The translations under genes and the position numbers were made by a program. Under the pieces are notes generated by a model. That model did not search any database, had not been told where the DNA came from, and was given only the letters and a program-made list of their open reading frames with translations. Positions 37,401 to 49,400 of a DNA stretch of 64,000 bases are shown piece by piece. Within the stretch, counting starts at the first letter, position 1, and every line of letters begins with the position of its first letter. Origin of the DNA: Fragum whitleyi (taxonomy: Eukaryota > Mollusca > Bivalvia > Cardiida > Cardiidae); the NCBI GenBank assembly GCA_948146395.1, contig OX411543.1, positions 50,320,517 to 50,384,516 of the forward strand, in the 5' to 3' direction.

Positions 37401-40400
37401 ATTTTAAAAAAAAATTAGCTATTTTAAGCTGAAACTACAAGAAAAGGGACATTCCTTGATTTTGTTGTTTTACATACATTCAAAATTAAATAAGGAAAGA
37501 ATTGTGTACCATAAAAAATTTGTCAACCACATGCAGCATAAAAAAGCTCACTGTGTTAATTCAAGACATTTACAAGTCTCAAACCATGTTCAAAGTATAA
37601 GGAGGGCCAAAGAGTAATGATAAATAAGAATAGGATTTATTTATGTGGTTACACATGCAGGGGATATCCATCGGCTGGGATTATTTTCTAACTCAACACT
37701 TGAAATACATCTAGGTAGTGGGAATTACAAATTAATATAGAATCCAAAACACTATATTAGTTATCTTGTCACAAAAATATGACAATTATCTGTTTCTCTG
37801 ATGCCTATCTTCCTCTTTGACAGGTGAAAAAAGTTTATCTTGACTGTTTTTTTTTTATCTCTTTTTCAAAAAATTGTGCAAAAATGGTTAACAAATGACC
37901 TTGACCTTAAGTGAAAGACTTCTGGCTGACTATCATTGATGACATCTATATACCTACCAAACATGAATATCAAAAAATACAGTTATATTGAGCAAATAAT
38001 GTGTTTTTAAGAAGAAAATACATAGAAAAATACTAAAATTTTTACTTGACGGTGCCTGTCTGGTTACCATAGTAACCACCTTTACAGACAAAGGCCCAAT
38101 ATTTTTTTTCTTTTTCATGATAGAGGGATGGTTGATTTATTCTTTAGTAGGAACACATAATTTCAAACTAGCTGCATTTTTTCAAAAATGCTTCAAGAAA
38201 TTGTCAAAATATGACATTTTCAAAAAATGTCTTACCCCACCCACCTTAATGTGGTAAAGCATTGGATATAACAAATAATTGAAATAAATTTAAAAAGTGC
38301 AAATGGTTGAGTAAGGATAAAACAATTTATAATAGAAAGATTATTTTTTGTAAACCTTTAAATAAGCAAGATAGCAATGCTCGAAAAATGCCTATTTTCA
38401 TGCTTATATTTGCCATTTTTTATCAAAAAACTTTTAGATTTGTTTCCATGGCAACCTATAAACAAATTGACAAAAAAACGATGATTTACTCATAAGGGCA
38501 ATAAGGTCTGATAATCAAACAAGTTTCAAGTAAATCCGAGACATGGCGTGCCACACTCACTATGTAAAAGTGTAAATGCTTACAGAGAATGGCTATTAAG
38601 TGCTAGTGGAGCCATACTGGCCCTCATTGGCCTCCTGGTCTTGGATATGGACAAGCCCAGGTAACTCAAAAACAAACATGTCTATGAAATCTGATAGAAA
38701 TATTTGCAGGGAAAAAATAGCAAATCAGGTAGAGACATTCTAAGGTAATTGAATAATAAAGCCATTTTAAAAAGTTTATTATTGATGTGTAACAATGCTA
38801 TAAAATGTGAAAACTTGTGTTGCACCATTTGGCATGATATTGCACTATTTGTCAAAATATTTGAAAGTCTATAAAATTTGCCACCAAAAGCAATTTCTTC
38901 ATAAAGTTTGATCATAATCATTTGGCTTAATAAATTAGACCTTATCTAAACACATTGCCTGCCTAAGCATTCTCTTCATAAAAGATGTTAGATCATTATC
39001 ATATGGTTTCATGGATTAGAATTTTATCTATTAACACATTGTACACTGCATGCTGAGCTATCAGCCAATCTTATTAGAATGATAACTATTTGATCTCTGG
39101 AATTATTATCAATGCAAATTTATGTTAATCTTGATAAGTTTTGAAGGCTGGTCACTCCAAGATTAATTAAGATCATCCTATGATGTTCTTGATGTAGATT
39201 GGATATTTATGTCTAAATTTTCATTGGCCAACATTTATCATCTTTATATCTTACAATTTCATTGGTTGTGTTTAGAATAATCTTTTAGGTTTAAATAATA
39301 AGAATGTTGGCTTTCTAGTCAGTTTAGTTTTAGTTTAAGTTTGGAGTTGAGTTTTTAGTTTTGAGTTAGGTTAAGAATAAGAACTTTTGTCAGTATAAAT
39401 TATCAGTGCTTGTCCTACTGTAATATCATATGCAAAAACTTAGTGTCTACTTGAATAAAAGAAATACAGAACGAAATTGGACTTTATTGAATTATTGTGT
39501 TGAACAAAATACTCACGCCAAGCGAGTTATGGTACAATGCGATAAAAGGACAAATTCCCCAGCTCCAAACAACACAAAGTGTGATCGGGGAAACGACCCT
39601 CGGTCACAGCTTTATTGTGGTGGTAGAATCCGCGAGTAGATGAACCGGAACTTTGTGATTATGAATCAGTGCATTTAGTGATATAATTGTGGAACAAAAT
39701 CAGCTGAAGCTGTAGTGCCTGTTGTAAGTTGAAAATGAACTTGGTTGAAAATAAGAGATAACAGTTATTCCAATTTGAAACCAGTGATTGGGAACCAAAC
39801 GAACAAACATTGTGAGGAAAAAAGCCAACTGTTGAGACTCTGTGAATCGTTTAAATAAGATAATAGTACATTGTGACGTTACAATATCTTGCCGAGACCT
39901 ATTCTGATTTGAAGTGCTAGAAACAAACCAACAAATTCCAAATACCTGAGGAGACCAATACCAGTGTGTGCCAGATGAGATGATCCATACCAGGAGCCAA
40001 AGAGACAATGTTATACAAATTTTGTGATTGAAATTCAGACTTTTGATTGTATTTAATTTTTAGTTGTGACCATCACCAGTAAATTAAAGTGCTACTTTAT
40101 GACATAGTAAGGGGTAAGTGAAATTTCAACATTTTAGTGCTATATTGTTTCTTGTTTGTATTGGAACAGTTGTTATATTTATTTTTCCTTGTTATTCTTT
40201 TACTCAGAGCATTTAAATCATTTTACAAGTAACATCCTTTAATAACTTTTTGATAAACCCTTTAGTTCAACGCATTTGTTTAAAAATATAAAATTTTGAA
40301 AATTCAGATTTTAATTCAAGCTAATTATTGTTGTTTTATTCACTTACCAGTCTGAAATATAAATTACAGTTTTCTACATTTGTTATAACTTTACACAAAA

Positions 40401-43400
40401 TTTTGTTATTTTTAAAAGAGAATTTATTTAAATCAAAATGGCAAATCATTATAAGGCTCCCTGGCAATGTTCAAAACAAACTTGTGCTAAAATTAATGAT
40501 ACTTGCAATGTTGCACCCACCATTTCGTTGGTAACTTCACTAGACAAAACATGCAAAGCATACATTCAGATAGAATCAAAGCAATTTTCTGCACTTTTCG
40601 ACTCAGGAGCAAGCATTTCATGTATAAGCAAACATGTTATACAGAAGTTAGTTAACAAACCACAATATCAAAGTGCAAAAATTACTCATGTATATGGTGT
40701 ATGTGGTGAGATCCACTCTGTATTAGGAACTGTAACACTCTCTTTCTTACTAGATGGCTATCCTTTTGAGCACACTTTTCATGTCTTTTCTAACCTACAC
40801 CAGCCTGTAATCTTAGGTCGAGATTTCATGGCAAAAGAAGGAATACAGCTCAATTTTCACACTAACACTATTTCTCTGTCTAAACCAAACTCTGAACCAA
40901 TTAACCTCTGTCAAATCTCACATGAATATTCTAAAAGTGATTTCGGCAAAACTTTCAGCTCACATGTAATCCCTCCCCACTCTGAATACATTCTTCCTCT
41001 GAAAACTAACAAATTCTTTGAAGGTGATATTGTATTGTGTGAACCACCTCAATCTCTTGTTAAAGATGAGCTTGTCGGAGGCAAGTGTCTTTCAAGAGTA
41101 ACTGATGGCAAAATACACTATCGCCTGATGAACCCTACTGCATTACCTATCTTTCTGAAATCCAAAACTAGAGTCTCTATACTTACTGAAGCTAACAGTG
41201 CTGAAATAACACAAATTTCTGATCTTAATAATCTCATGCATGAAAATTCTGAAACTTTGAACTCTGTGGAAACTAATACACTTACAGATAATGAGTATAT
41301 AACTATAGCTGAGGATCTTGGAATTAACCTTACTGACTCTGATCTCACCAATACCCAGAAACGCAATCTTATGATTTTCATTGGTAAAAATAGGCAAGCA
41401 TTTGCAAAAGATTTTTCTGAATTAGGTCTAACAAACTTATTCTCACACAAAATAGAAACAGGTAATGCAAAACCAATTAAAAAGGCACCATATAGGCAAA
41501 ATCCTGAAATGCGACGGGAAACCGAGCGTCAGGTTAAGGAAATGTTAGAGAATGGCTTTATAACTGAGTCTGACTCCCCTTGGAATAGTCCAATTTGTCT
41601 TACCAAGAAAAAGTCTGGAGAGTACCGATTTTGTGTAGACTACCGGGAACTTAATAAGGTTACGGAACCAATGTCCTTCCCTATTCCCCACATAGCAGAT
41701 GTGTTTGACACAATTGCGGATGCAAAGGCAGAAGTCTTTACAGTTCTCGACCTCAAATCAGGTTTTTGGCAAGTTCCTCTTGACCCTGAAACAGCACACA
41801 AAGCTGCATTTGTCACACATCAATCTGTTTATTCTTGGACCAGGCTACCCTTTGGATTAATGAATTCACCAATCACCTTTCAAAATCTAATGAGCAAAGT
41901 ACTCAAAAATCTAAATTGGAAAATTGCCCTTGTTTATATTGACGACATATTGGTTTTCAGTAGGAACTTTGATGACCACCTAGACCATCTTGCCCAGGTC
42001 TTTGCAAATCTGAGATCTGCAAATTTGACTTTGCAGCCTTCCAAATGTAAATTTGCAACAAGAGAAATTGAGTACTTGGGTCATATAATTTCGAAAAATG
42101 GCATTAAGGTCAACCCCGCCAAAACAAAAGCAATAGATGAGTACCCACAACCTAAAACATCCAAACAAGTTAAGTCATTTCTCGGCATGACCTCATATTA
42201 TAGAAAGTTTATTAAATCATATGCTAAGATAGCTAACCCATTAAATGCACTTCTTAAGAAAGACACTAAATTCAAGTGGACACATGAATGTGAAAATGCA
42301 TTTCAAACATTGAAAAAAGCACTTGCTTCTCCGCCCATATTAGCATTTCCCAACTTTGATCGCCCTTTTATGTTAGCAACAGACAGTTCTGACTATTCAA
42401 TGGGCTATGTTTTATCACAGTGTGATGAACAGGGATTGGAACATCCAATTGCGTATGGCGGTAGAACTTTGCATGGCCATGAATTAAAATGGCATATTAC
42501 AGACAAAGAAGGTTTAGCATTGGTAGAAGCTGTAAATCATTTCAGACCCTACCTTGCTAACAACTTCTTCACAGTGTTTACAGATAACGTTTCTGTAAAG
42601 TGGCTAAAGCACATTAAGAATTGCCAAGGTCGTCTCGGAAGATGGGCTCTAACCTTACAAGGTTACAATTTCGAGATTGTCCATAAGGCTTCTAGTGCCA
42701 ATGGCAATGCTGATGGACTCTCACGACGTGTTTACCAACAGGTTGACAGTGAGAAATGTGATCTAGGTGCAGATGAGTCCGCACAAGTCTGTCAGATCTC
42801 AGACAACAAGTCTAAGCATCTGACAGCCGTGACTTTGATCTATAGTTATGAACAGGATCACAATCCATCTGTGGCCGCAGCCACTACCAGCACTGAGACA
42901 GCACTGATATTGAATAATGATGAAAATACTGACAGACACGATGATGAGAATACTGACCAACGCAATGACGAAAATACTGATAATAATGAAAATATTCCTG
43001 TTAAACCTGACATGGACTTGATATTTTTGCAAAGAGACGATCAATTTTACAAAGACATAATTAAATACAAGCTTCAGAATGAATTACCAAATGACCTAAG
43101 ACAGTCAAAATTAATTGTTGCAGAATCTGACCAATATGAATTATCTGAGCATGGCATACTTTTACACATATACACACCAAGGACTAAAGGCATTCCCAAA
43201 GAACAGAAAATAATAACTCAGATTTGTGTTCCTTCAATACTTCGTGATGATGTCTTGAAGTCATATCATGACAGTCTAGCAGGTGGCATGCACCAAGGTT
43301 TTGAACGCACTTATGCAGCTATTAGACAAAAGTACTACTGGCCATCAATGTTTCGTGATTGCGAATCATATGTCAAATCATGTGACCAATGTCAAAGGGT

Positions 43401-46400
43401 GAAGCGTGATGTGCATGGTAAGCCACCTCCACTTCAACCTTTACCAGTAGTAGATGTCTTCCAAAGATGGCATATTGACATTTTAGGAGGTTTACCGACA
43501 ACTAAGGATAAATACAAATATGTACTTCTTGTTGTAGACAGCTATTCAAAATGGTGCGAAGCTTTCCCTCTTCGAACGCAAGAAGCTACAGAAGTGGCAG
43601 CTGTGCTATTCAAAGAAGTCATTTGTCGGTATGGAGCCCCTAATGTTCTTGTTTCTGACAGAGGACAACAATTTCTTTCTCAGCTAGTCAAAGCTCTCTG
43701 TGAACTCTTTCAAATAACACGGTTCTATACCAGTTCTTACAGGCCATTACTGAATGGAGCTGTAGAGCGTATGAACAGTGTTATCCTTCAAGCTTTGCGT
43801 CTTTACTGTAAAGGACAGCAGGACGATTGGCCAGATCTTCTTCCCTCTATTATGATGGCCTATCGAATGACCCCTGCAACTCAGTCTACACTGCATTCTC
43901 CATTCTTCTTACTCTTTGGACGAGAAATGAGACTGCCGATTGACACTTCTCTGACTCCTAAATCTACTTTATCTGCAAACTTTAAAACTCATCTATCAAA
44001 TGTCCTCAAAAATCTTGAAACTGCAAGAAAAATAGCTGCTGATAATATCAAAAGTGCACAAGAAAAATACAAAGAACAATATGACAAACGGACAGAGAAC
44101 CCTAAATATCGACCTGCAGACCGTGTTTGGCTATATTGTACAAAGATTCCAGTAGGAATGGCCCCTAAATTGCATAGAAAATGGGTTGGACCATATTATA
44201 TTGTTTATCTTGGACCCCACAATACATACAAATTGAGAAGATGTGGTGACAACAAAGAGGTTAAGGTCCTTGTCAATGCAACTCGGTTAAAACCCTATTT
44301 TGATCCAAATAACAGACCCACAAATCCACCACCTGGTTATGAACATTTGACACAACCCCTTAATGCTGAACACATACAAGACGATGAACCACAAGCACAA
44401 AACACACCAGACCAAAATATGCAAACAAGGCAGGCAAACCAAAATCAAAATACTCCACCACAGACTCAACCACAAAATAAAGGCAAACATCCCAAGAATC
44501 CAAAATACAGAGCAAGAGTCAAAAGGTCAAAAACACAAAACCAAGATAACACAGGTAATAACAACTCTCAAACTGAATTGCAGCAAAATCAAGAAAATGA
44601 AATTGGTCAAAATAAAACAAAGCAAACTCAGTCAGAAACCCTTAACCCAAAACAAAGATCACAAACACAAGACAAACGAAACACTCAAAGTCAAAACCAA
44701 AATCAAACAGAGTCATCACCAAAACAAAAATTTGCAGAACAAGACATAGACAAAATAATTGAATCAAAACGCAGTAACAACATCCTTTATTATAAAATCA
44801 AATGGAAAGAAAACAAAAAACCTAACACATGGGAATACGCAAGCACCATACCAGAAATATTTATTAGAGAATATCATGTGCACAAAACAATGAGTGGCAG
44901 GAAAAGAAGAAAGCCACTAAATCCTAGTCACAAGTTTTTCAACAACACCACTGAAAATGAAAGCACTCAAAACAGCAACACTCAAGAGCAGACACCCAGT
45001 ACATCAAAAGACCAAAATGTGCACTGCTTACAAAATTCAAATATACACACTAATTGTACAACTACAGCAAATGTTGCATCATGTAATAATTTCCATGTAA
45101 AAGAAAACTTAGTTGGATTGAAATTCTTTGGTGAAACTGCATTTGTAATAACACAATTTGGACAAAACCCCATTCAATTTAAGTCTTTAACAGCAGGTCA
45201 TGAGCATGCACAATATCTTATTTTGCACCTTCAAGAAAAATTTGATAACATGAAGAAACAAATGAAAATTGATGCAATCAATAATAAAAACCCAAAATTG
45301 CCCAGCAAAATAGAGACTGAAACAGTTGTTATAGCTAACTCCATCCATGAACTTAGCATTGATCACTACGGCAATATTAACTTCTTAATGGATTATGAAA
45401 ATCCCTGGCTTTCTCCAGAATGGAATGATTTCGATGATACACCACCTGGTTTGATTAACACACTAATACATAAACTATCTATGCAATTCACAAAATTTGT
45501 AAGCAGAAAAAACTTTAATCAAAGGAAATCAAAGTTGAATTAATTTCATAATTGTTAAAGAAATCAGTACAATAAATTAAACAATGAAGAATAAAAAGAT
45601 ATTTTGTAGTGACCTTTTCAGTAATTTAATTGTGCAAACTTTTGAGAATTTTTATTCCATACTTAAGTTCATTTTGTGCTCTGACAAAAAGGAAGGGAAA
45701 ATTTAGATGATAATGTTTGTATTTTATACTGTTTCAATGCAAATGATGGAGCGATGTACCACGAAAAGTGTTGAAAATTTCAACTTACAATTAAGAAGAA
45801 GAAATTGAAGAAAATTTATTAGTAATTTAAAGTAATTTGTTATACTTAATGTGTTTTATTTGAAAATAACTATTCACTATAGTAAAATTAAGAATTTCTA
45901 TTTGTTGCAATTATTGAAAATGAATAAAAAACTGAAATATTGTTGAAAATGAGTTAAAAGCAGACTGTATGATTGTTGAATTATAGTTTGTAGCACATAG
46001 GTTGGTGTAACAATGTAATATTTGGTAAAGGAAATTAGGAAAAATGATGAAAACAAGAAAATATGATCAAGAATTTATCAATTATTGTAGCTATAAATAT
46101 CTAGTTATTTGAAAACTATGAATCAATGTAAGGAGTAAATGATGAAATGATGAAATGAATGGTTGCTCAAAAAGCATATTTAAAAATTGTATATCGCTCA
46201 AAGGAGCACATGAATAAATATAATCGTTCATAGGAACATGAAATTCTATTTGCTCTAAGGAGTATGTAAATGTAACCGCTCAAAGGAGCATGTGAATTTA
46301 AGTCACTCATGTGAGCATGTAAAAGTAATTGCTCATATGAGCATGTGGAATGCAAATTGCTCAAGAGAGCACATGAAAATGATTATCGCCAAAAGTGGCA

Positions 46401-49400
46401 TGTTTTTTAAAAGACTATATACTATTCCTAACATTTCTATTTATGTTTGTGAATTATTGATTGTCTACTAACTGAATAATATGTTTTATGAGGATATCAA
46501 TTCAGTGAAATTGATAATTGCATTATTCTTTCTTATTGCATTTTAATGTTGTATAGCCATACAACTGCAATGTTTCTTTATATTTTTTGTACTAACTATC
46601 AACCAGATATAAGTCAATTTATAAGAAACTGAAAGTCATTGCTTTGCCTCATATGCATATCTAACTATTGTTTGTTGAAATAATTGTGTGTGTGTATTGT
46701 ATGAACAAGCCGGCAAGGGAGAATGAAATTACTGTGTGAAAGGAATATTTGTGTGAATGGATCTATTTGAAAATTTGCTTATTTCATGTGTTGTTATTTT
46801 GTATTTTCTTTTTATTAGAGTATGATTGAGGACAATCATTTTTCAAGGCAGTGGAAAGTGTAACAATGCTATAAAATGTGAAAACTTGTGTTGCACCATT
46901 TGGCATGATATTGCACTATTTGTCAAAATATTTGAAAGTCTATAAAATTTGCCACCAAAAGCAATTTCTTCATAAAGTTTGATCATAATCATTTGGCTTA
47001 ATAAATTAGACCTTATCTAAACACATTGCCTGCCTAAGCATTCTCTTCATAAAAGATGTTAGATCATTATCATATGGTTTCATGGATTAGAATTTTATCT
47101 ATTAACACATTGTACACTGCATGCTGAGCTATCAGCCAATCTTATTAGAATGATAACTATTTGATCTCTGGAATTATTATCAATGCAAATTTATGTTAAT
47201 CTTGATAAGTTTTGAAGGCTGGTCACTCCAAGATTAATTAAGATCATCCTATGATGTTCTTGATGTAGATTGGATATTTATGTCTAAATTTTCATTGGTC
47301 AACATTTATCATCTTTATATCTTACAATTTCATTGGTTGTGTTTAGAATAATCTTTTAGGTTTAAATAATAAGAATGTTGGCTTTCTAGTCAGTTTAGTT
47401 TTAGTTTAAGTTTGGAGTTGAGTTTTTAGTTTTGAGTTAGGTTAAGAATAAGAACTTTTGTCAGTATAAATTATCAGTGCTTGTCCTACTGTAATATCAT
47501 ATGCAAAAACTTAGTGTCTACTTGAATAAAAGAAATACAGAACGAAATTGGACTTTATTGAATTATTGTGTTGAACAAAATACTCACGCCAAGCGAGTTA
47601 TGGTACAATGCGATAAAAGGACAAATTCCCCAGCTCCAAACAACACAAAGTGTGATCGGGGAAACGACCCTCGGTCACAGATGACAAGAGATATTTATTT
47701 GGAAAAAAACCCCACAAAATTTCATTTGAATGATGGTACTTTCAGGATCTTCAGTCCTTTCATTAAGGGTAGCAGTAAATGTTAATTGATTTTCAATGTC
47801 AGCGAAGAAATATCAATGTTGAAATGATTAGATTTTAGTCATAAAGCATGAAGGACTTTGGAGTGAAAGTGTTTACATATTTTGATTTTCACAGATTGAA
47901 TATAAAAGAAGATTTTAATCTAGAGAAGAAGACAGGACAGCGCTGTCACTATTATACATATGGAGTAGGCTGCACTGAGGTGGAAATTGATGTACTGACA
48001 GGGGAAAATCAGGTACTATATTACCCTCATCATAAAACTAACAAACAAGTGATCAAGGTAGTGGACCCTGGTTAGTTCTGCAATGTTACTGAAGTCATGA
48101 ACTTTAACAGTGTTAGCCACGGTTTGCTAATGATTTCGGTGAACATTGTGAAAAATCGTGGCCTCCGAAATTTTACGGAACTATTACTGTTCCACTGACT
48201 TGATACAAGGAGTGTATTGAAAGTTTTGAGACTGCCTTAATTTCTGTAACTACTGCATCAATTTGTTCAAGATATCCATATGATGGCCAATTTTTTTTAA
48301 TGAGAAGGTGTAGAAAATTGAATCTTTAAATCAAAGCAATGATTCAATGGTTAAAAGCCTATAAAACTCATAATGGTAACTTACTTTGGCATATTGATGA
48401 CGTTGATGTAATGGGTAGCATATTGGTCTTGTAAACCAATAATTTGAATATTTGCATGTGTGCATGGATTCGACCCCTGCACACATAGGGTTATTTTCAG
48501 CTGTACGTAAGTGGCTATATTAGATAATGTAAAATGGGGAGCTCCTCCATTATTGGCCCAAAGTCCATTTATGTCAGAATTTACAGACTTTGTTAGTGCA
48601 ACAAACACTTCACTGCCTATAAAACTAATGTCCGTAGGATTGACCCCAACCCTTTTAGGGTAATTTTTGAGCTATGCTTTAGTCTGCTTTAACATAGTTG
48701 TCCTGTGTAATTCAGGCTCTCAATAATTGTCCCCAAAGCCATTTATTGTATATCAGAATTTACTGTCAGTGCAACAAACACTTCACTGCCTATAAAACTA
48801 ATGTCCCATGGGTTTGACCACAACTCTTGTAAGAATAATTTTCAGCTATGCTTAAGTCTGTTTTAACATAATTGTCCTGTGTAATTCAGCAACTCTTGGT
48901 TAGTATTACCACAGCCAGAAAATTTGTGTTGAAAAACAGAGGTACAGTTAAGAGGGGGTAATGCTATTCTAAAATCTTTATTTTTAATTGAAATCTTATG
49001 TTGTGGGTACTCATTTTAATCGTCTTGACAAGACGATGGGTACTCATTTTAAGCATCTTGACAAGATGATTAAAATGAGTATCCACAAAGTAGGATTTGC
49101 CAAAGTAAAGTTGCAATTATCTTATTTGAAATCCAAAATACCCCCACTACTTGTAGCTCTGAGTATGCTTTATGATTCAAGAATTCTCTCTTCTTGAACT
49201 TTAACATTATTTCATTTTTTATCACTAGGTTCTGCAGACAGATATTGTATTTGATGTGGGTAAAAGTTTGAATCCAGCTATTGATATTGGCCAGATAGAA
49301 GGAGCATTTATTCAGGTAACCGCAATGTCTTTAGCTTAAATGAGCATAAATGCCCAACAGCTGGTTAGCTATTGGGATAACCTTTATGTCACTCATGATT

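Larger units (their letters stand above)
45544..46858 (+). other. Retrotransposon 3' noncoding region
   Basis: 1.3 kb of AT-rich sequence after the pol stop. Apart from the hairpin array at 46163-46400 and the terminal purine tract, I see no env-like or other ORF. Confidence 0.7.
38788..47679 (+). mobile_element. Complete young Ty3/gypsy-type LTR retrotransposon with chromodomain, lacking gag
   Basis: 8892 bp inside the AOX/XDH intron between exons q and r, same orientation as the gene. It has two 821-bp LTRs beginning TGTAACA and ending GGTCACA, and a 4-bp duplication GATG at 38784-38787 and 47680-47683. It has a primer-binding-like site, a purine-rich stretch before the 3' LTR, and one intact 1701-codon ORF with protease, RT, RNase H, integrase and chromodomain. 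The order PR-RT-RH-IN and the chromodomain place it with Ty3/gypsy (Metaviridae-like) elements. No gag-like ORF or CCHC knuckle was found in the 830-bp leader or elsewhere. Confidence 0.95.

Noticed and set aside
38596..38661. Possible extra AOX/XDH exon (open segment between an AG and CCCAG|GTAACT)
   Set aside because: Exon q (AG|) joins directly to 47895 (A|TTG) with perfect family alignment. The segment reads a hydrophobic stretch unlike the family, and it looks like the GGCCATACTGGCCCTC tail of a repeat.
39430..39639. Short LTR ORF ([12 protein letters not shown]), also at 47501
   Set aside because: Present in both LTRs because they are repeats. No motif, and it overlaps the expected R/U5.
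44363..44749. 128-codon overlapping frame inside pol
   Set aside because: It lies in the Gln/Asn/Lys-rich low-complexity stretch and is a shadow of the pol frame.
46167..46364. 65-codon antisense frame
   Set aside because: It is produced by the hairpin array (SYEQLL, SYERLY periodicity) and has no independent support.
46163..46400. CRISPR-like regularly spaced repeats
   Set aside because: The locus is a eukaryotic retrotransposon. Units are hairpins with AT-rich variable spacers of changing length, and there are no cas genes.
45544..46858. env-like ORF in the retrotransposon 3' region
   Set aside because: No sense ORF of meaningful length, signal peptide or membrane segment.
48411..48487. 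Functional tRNA gene
   Set aside because: The anticodon and T-arm-like parts exist, but there is no acceptor stem and the variable region is far too long.
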